33,350 bases of DNA from positions 1-33,350 of the forward strand of contig CAYFSP010000016.1 of the NCBI GenBank assembly GCA_964345925.1, given 5' to 3'. The position numbers were made by a program, and so were the translations under genes. The notes beneath the pieces were generated by a model, which worked only from the letters and a program-made list of their open reading frames with translations, was not told the origin of the DNA and made no database searches. Source of the DNA: Miniphocaeibacter sp964345925. GTDB lineage: Bacteria; Bacillota; Clostridia; Tissierellales; Peptoniphilaceae. The stretch's first letter is position 1, and every line of letters starts with the position of its first letter. Shown here piece after piece: positions 32,263 to 33,350 of the stretch.

Positions 32263-33009
32263 ATGATTTATGAAATATTAAAATCGGATATTATTAGTTT
32301 AAATTATTATCCAAGAAGTTATATAAAGGAAGCTGATATAGCAAAGCGTTTCGGCGTGTCCAGAACGCCTGTTAGAGAAGCGATTGCAAGGTTACAACAC
32401 GAAGGCCTAATAAATGTTCAACCAAAGGTAGGAACATATATTAGCTTGATAGAAATATCTAAAATATATGATTGTTTGTATATTAGAGAATCTATCGATC
32501 AAATGGTATATAAAAGTTTTATGGAAGATTTACATGAATATAGTTCGTTAAAAATTGATTTGAATTTGCTTAAGCAAAAGGATGTTTTCGAGTGTAAATT
32601 GGATATAAAGGAAAAAACAAAATTATTTTTAAAGTTGGATAACGATTTTCACAAGATTATCTATAAAGCTGTTGGAAAGGAAAGTATATGGAATTTTATA
32701 AATGAGGAATTTCATGACTATCATAGATTCAGGGCTTTTTTATTAAAATATGAAAAATTTCATCTAAAAAATACATACACTAATCATTATGAACTACTAT
32801 CATATATAAAGGAAAAGGATTTTGAAAAATTATGTAATAGTAATAAAATTCATCTTTATGGCGGTATAAAAAATGCATCAGATTTGATATTAAAACATAG
32901 AGAAATGTTTTTAATTAACGATTTAGTGGAAGATGAACAAAAAAACCAAGAAACTATATTGTTTGAGGATATAAAGAAAAACAAAGGAGAAGAAAATGAA
33001 AGCTATTAG
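32263..33009 (+). CDS. GntR-family regulator with FCD effector domain
   Basis: A 248-residue DNA-binding regulator. The N-terminal winged helix is compact: YIKEADIAKRFGVSRTPVREAIARLQHEGLINVQPKVGTYIS (about 20-61), with the recognition helix VSRTPVREA. The C-terminal part (about 70-215) is a helical FCD domain with the DNDFHKIIYKAVGK block that supplies Asp and His ligands to the effector site. A Lys/Glu-rich tail follows. Ligand unknown; FCD regulators usually sense acids or sugar acids. GAGGT precedes the ATG. The next gene starts 14 bp before its stop, so the two are coupled, and the dehydrogenase is a probable target. Confidence 0.87.
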   Translation: MIYEILKSDIISLNYYPRSYIKEADIAKRFGVSRTPVREAIARLQHEGLINVQPKVGTYISLIEISKIYDCLYIRESIDQMVYKSFMEDLHEYSSLKIDLNLLKQKDVFECKLDIKEKTKLFLKLDNDFHKIIYKAVGKESIWNFINEEFHDYHRFRAFLLKYEKFHLKNTYTNHYELLSYIKEKDFEKLCNSNKIHLYGGIKNASDLILKHREMFLINDLVEDEQKNQETILFEDIKKNKGEENESY

Positions 33010-33162
33010 AGTTAACGAACCAAATGTAATTGAAGTAGTAGATGTTGAAGAAGTAAAAATTCACGAAGAATATGAAGTAAAGATTAAAGTTAAAACTGTA
33101 GGAATCTGTGGATCTGATGTAGGAATTTATTCTGGAACCAACCCTATGGCAACATACCCACT
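32996..33162 (+). pseudogene. Zinc-dependent alcohol/polyol dehydrogenase, broken by an IS fragment
   Basis: The first 55 or so codons are those of an MDR dehydrogenase: MKAIRVNEPNVIEVVD, then VGICGSDVGIYSG with the catalytic-zinc Cys, then TNPMATYP, where an intact gene would continue to the GHE motif. From about 33163 the sequence changes to IS3-family DNA, and the frame runs out at 33214. The gene starts inside gntR with AAAGGAGAAG ahead of it. The intact protein would have been about 340 residues; related enzymes act on threonine, sorbitol or galactitol phosphate. Confidence 0.75.
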
Positions 33163-33350
33163 GAGTATAGTTGAATGGCTTGGAATATTAAACCTATTTA
33201 AAGTTTCTGAATAAGTTAGATTTTCACTTCTCATAGTTTCTATTACTTTAATTTTAAATTCTCCTGTATATTTATTGTTTTTAGACATAGAAAAACACCC
33301 CTTATGTTTTTTATTTATGTTATCATAAATGTCTAACATTTGGGGTGCAC
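33163..33350 (-). mobile_element. Fragment of an IS3-family element (5' part of orfA)
   Basis: On the minus strand an orfA start at 33288 (SD AAGGGGTG) opens MSKNNKYTGEFKIKVIETMR..., the typical N-terminal helix-turn-helix start of IS3/IS150-group transposase orfA. It runs 41 codons to about 33166 and then meets dehydrogenase DNA. The outer end, read inward from 33350, is GTGCACCCCAAATGTTAGAC, which resembles the terminal inverted repeat of this group. The terminal repeat is probably cut by the window edge. The fragment is out of frame and non-functional as seen here. Confidence 0.75.

Noticed and set aside
33127..33162. C-terminal extension of the minus-strand transposase frame.
   Set aside because: Those residues are antisense dehydrogenase DNA past the junction, not transposase.

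Overview
The window looks like part of the chromosome of a low-GC, anaerobic Firmicute, most likely a Tissierellales/Peptoniphilaceae-type clostridium. This is inference from the very AT-rich genes, the GGAGG-type ribosome sites, the frequent TTG starts, a thioredoxin with a CVPC active site, a HutP-family protein, a DUF6483-like protein and a T-box leader. About 90% of the window is coding. It is dominated by uptake systems: five importers of four types, each next to enzymes or regulators.

Left arm (1-3404): minus-strand trx and GNAT genes, translationally coupled; homoserine dehydrogenase (hom) with its own promoter and terminator; a small DUF6483-like gene; and a plus-strand hutP.

3411-8066: a transport operon of the TrpX/TrpY/TrpZ type with two substrate-binding lipoproteins, one permease and one ATPase. 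A T-box leader precedes it. Its specifier reads UUC and its antiterminator bulge reads TGGT, so it appears to answer to tRNA-Phe rather than tRNA-Trp. An unusual structured stretch of about 250 nt lies between the T-box terminator and the first gene.

8087-11033: a nitrate/sulfonate/taurine-type ABC importer (SBP, permease, ATPase) with a consensus-like promoter and a 17-bp leader hairpin. 11059-14603: a perfect consensus promoter drives a Na+/dicarboxylate-amino acid symporter, a D-cysteine desulfhydrase-like PLP enzyme and a MalY/PatB C-S lyase, which together look like a sulfur amino acid uptake and breakdown unit. A MarR regulator follows.

15270-24213: a tightly packed eight-gene operon holding a purine nucleoside phosphorylase, a zinc dehydrogenase, MtnA, a BMP-type nucleoside ABC importer (four genes) and an MTA/SAH deaminase-like amidohydrolase. 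Together they suggest import and dismantling of methylthioadenosine, 5'-deoxyadenosine or related nucleosides by a deaminate-first route. The known kinase and aldolase steps are not in the window.

24258-24660: a gene-free stretch with its own promoter and intrinsic terminator, a candidate noncoding RNA. 24735-30611: a dipeptide/oligopeptide importer operon (ATPase, ATPase, SBP, permease, permease) ending in a small cupin gene. After that come a truncated gene of unknown function, a 100-N assembly gap (31029-31128), minus-strand pdxK, and a GntR/FCD regulator coupled to a zinc dehydrogenase gene. The dehydrogenase is broken after about 55 codons where it meets a fragment of an IS3-family element running to the right edge.

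No rRNA, tRNA, CRISPR array or prophage was seen. Function calls rest on motif reading by eye; no database search was run.
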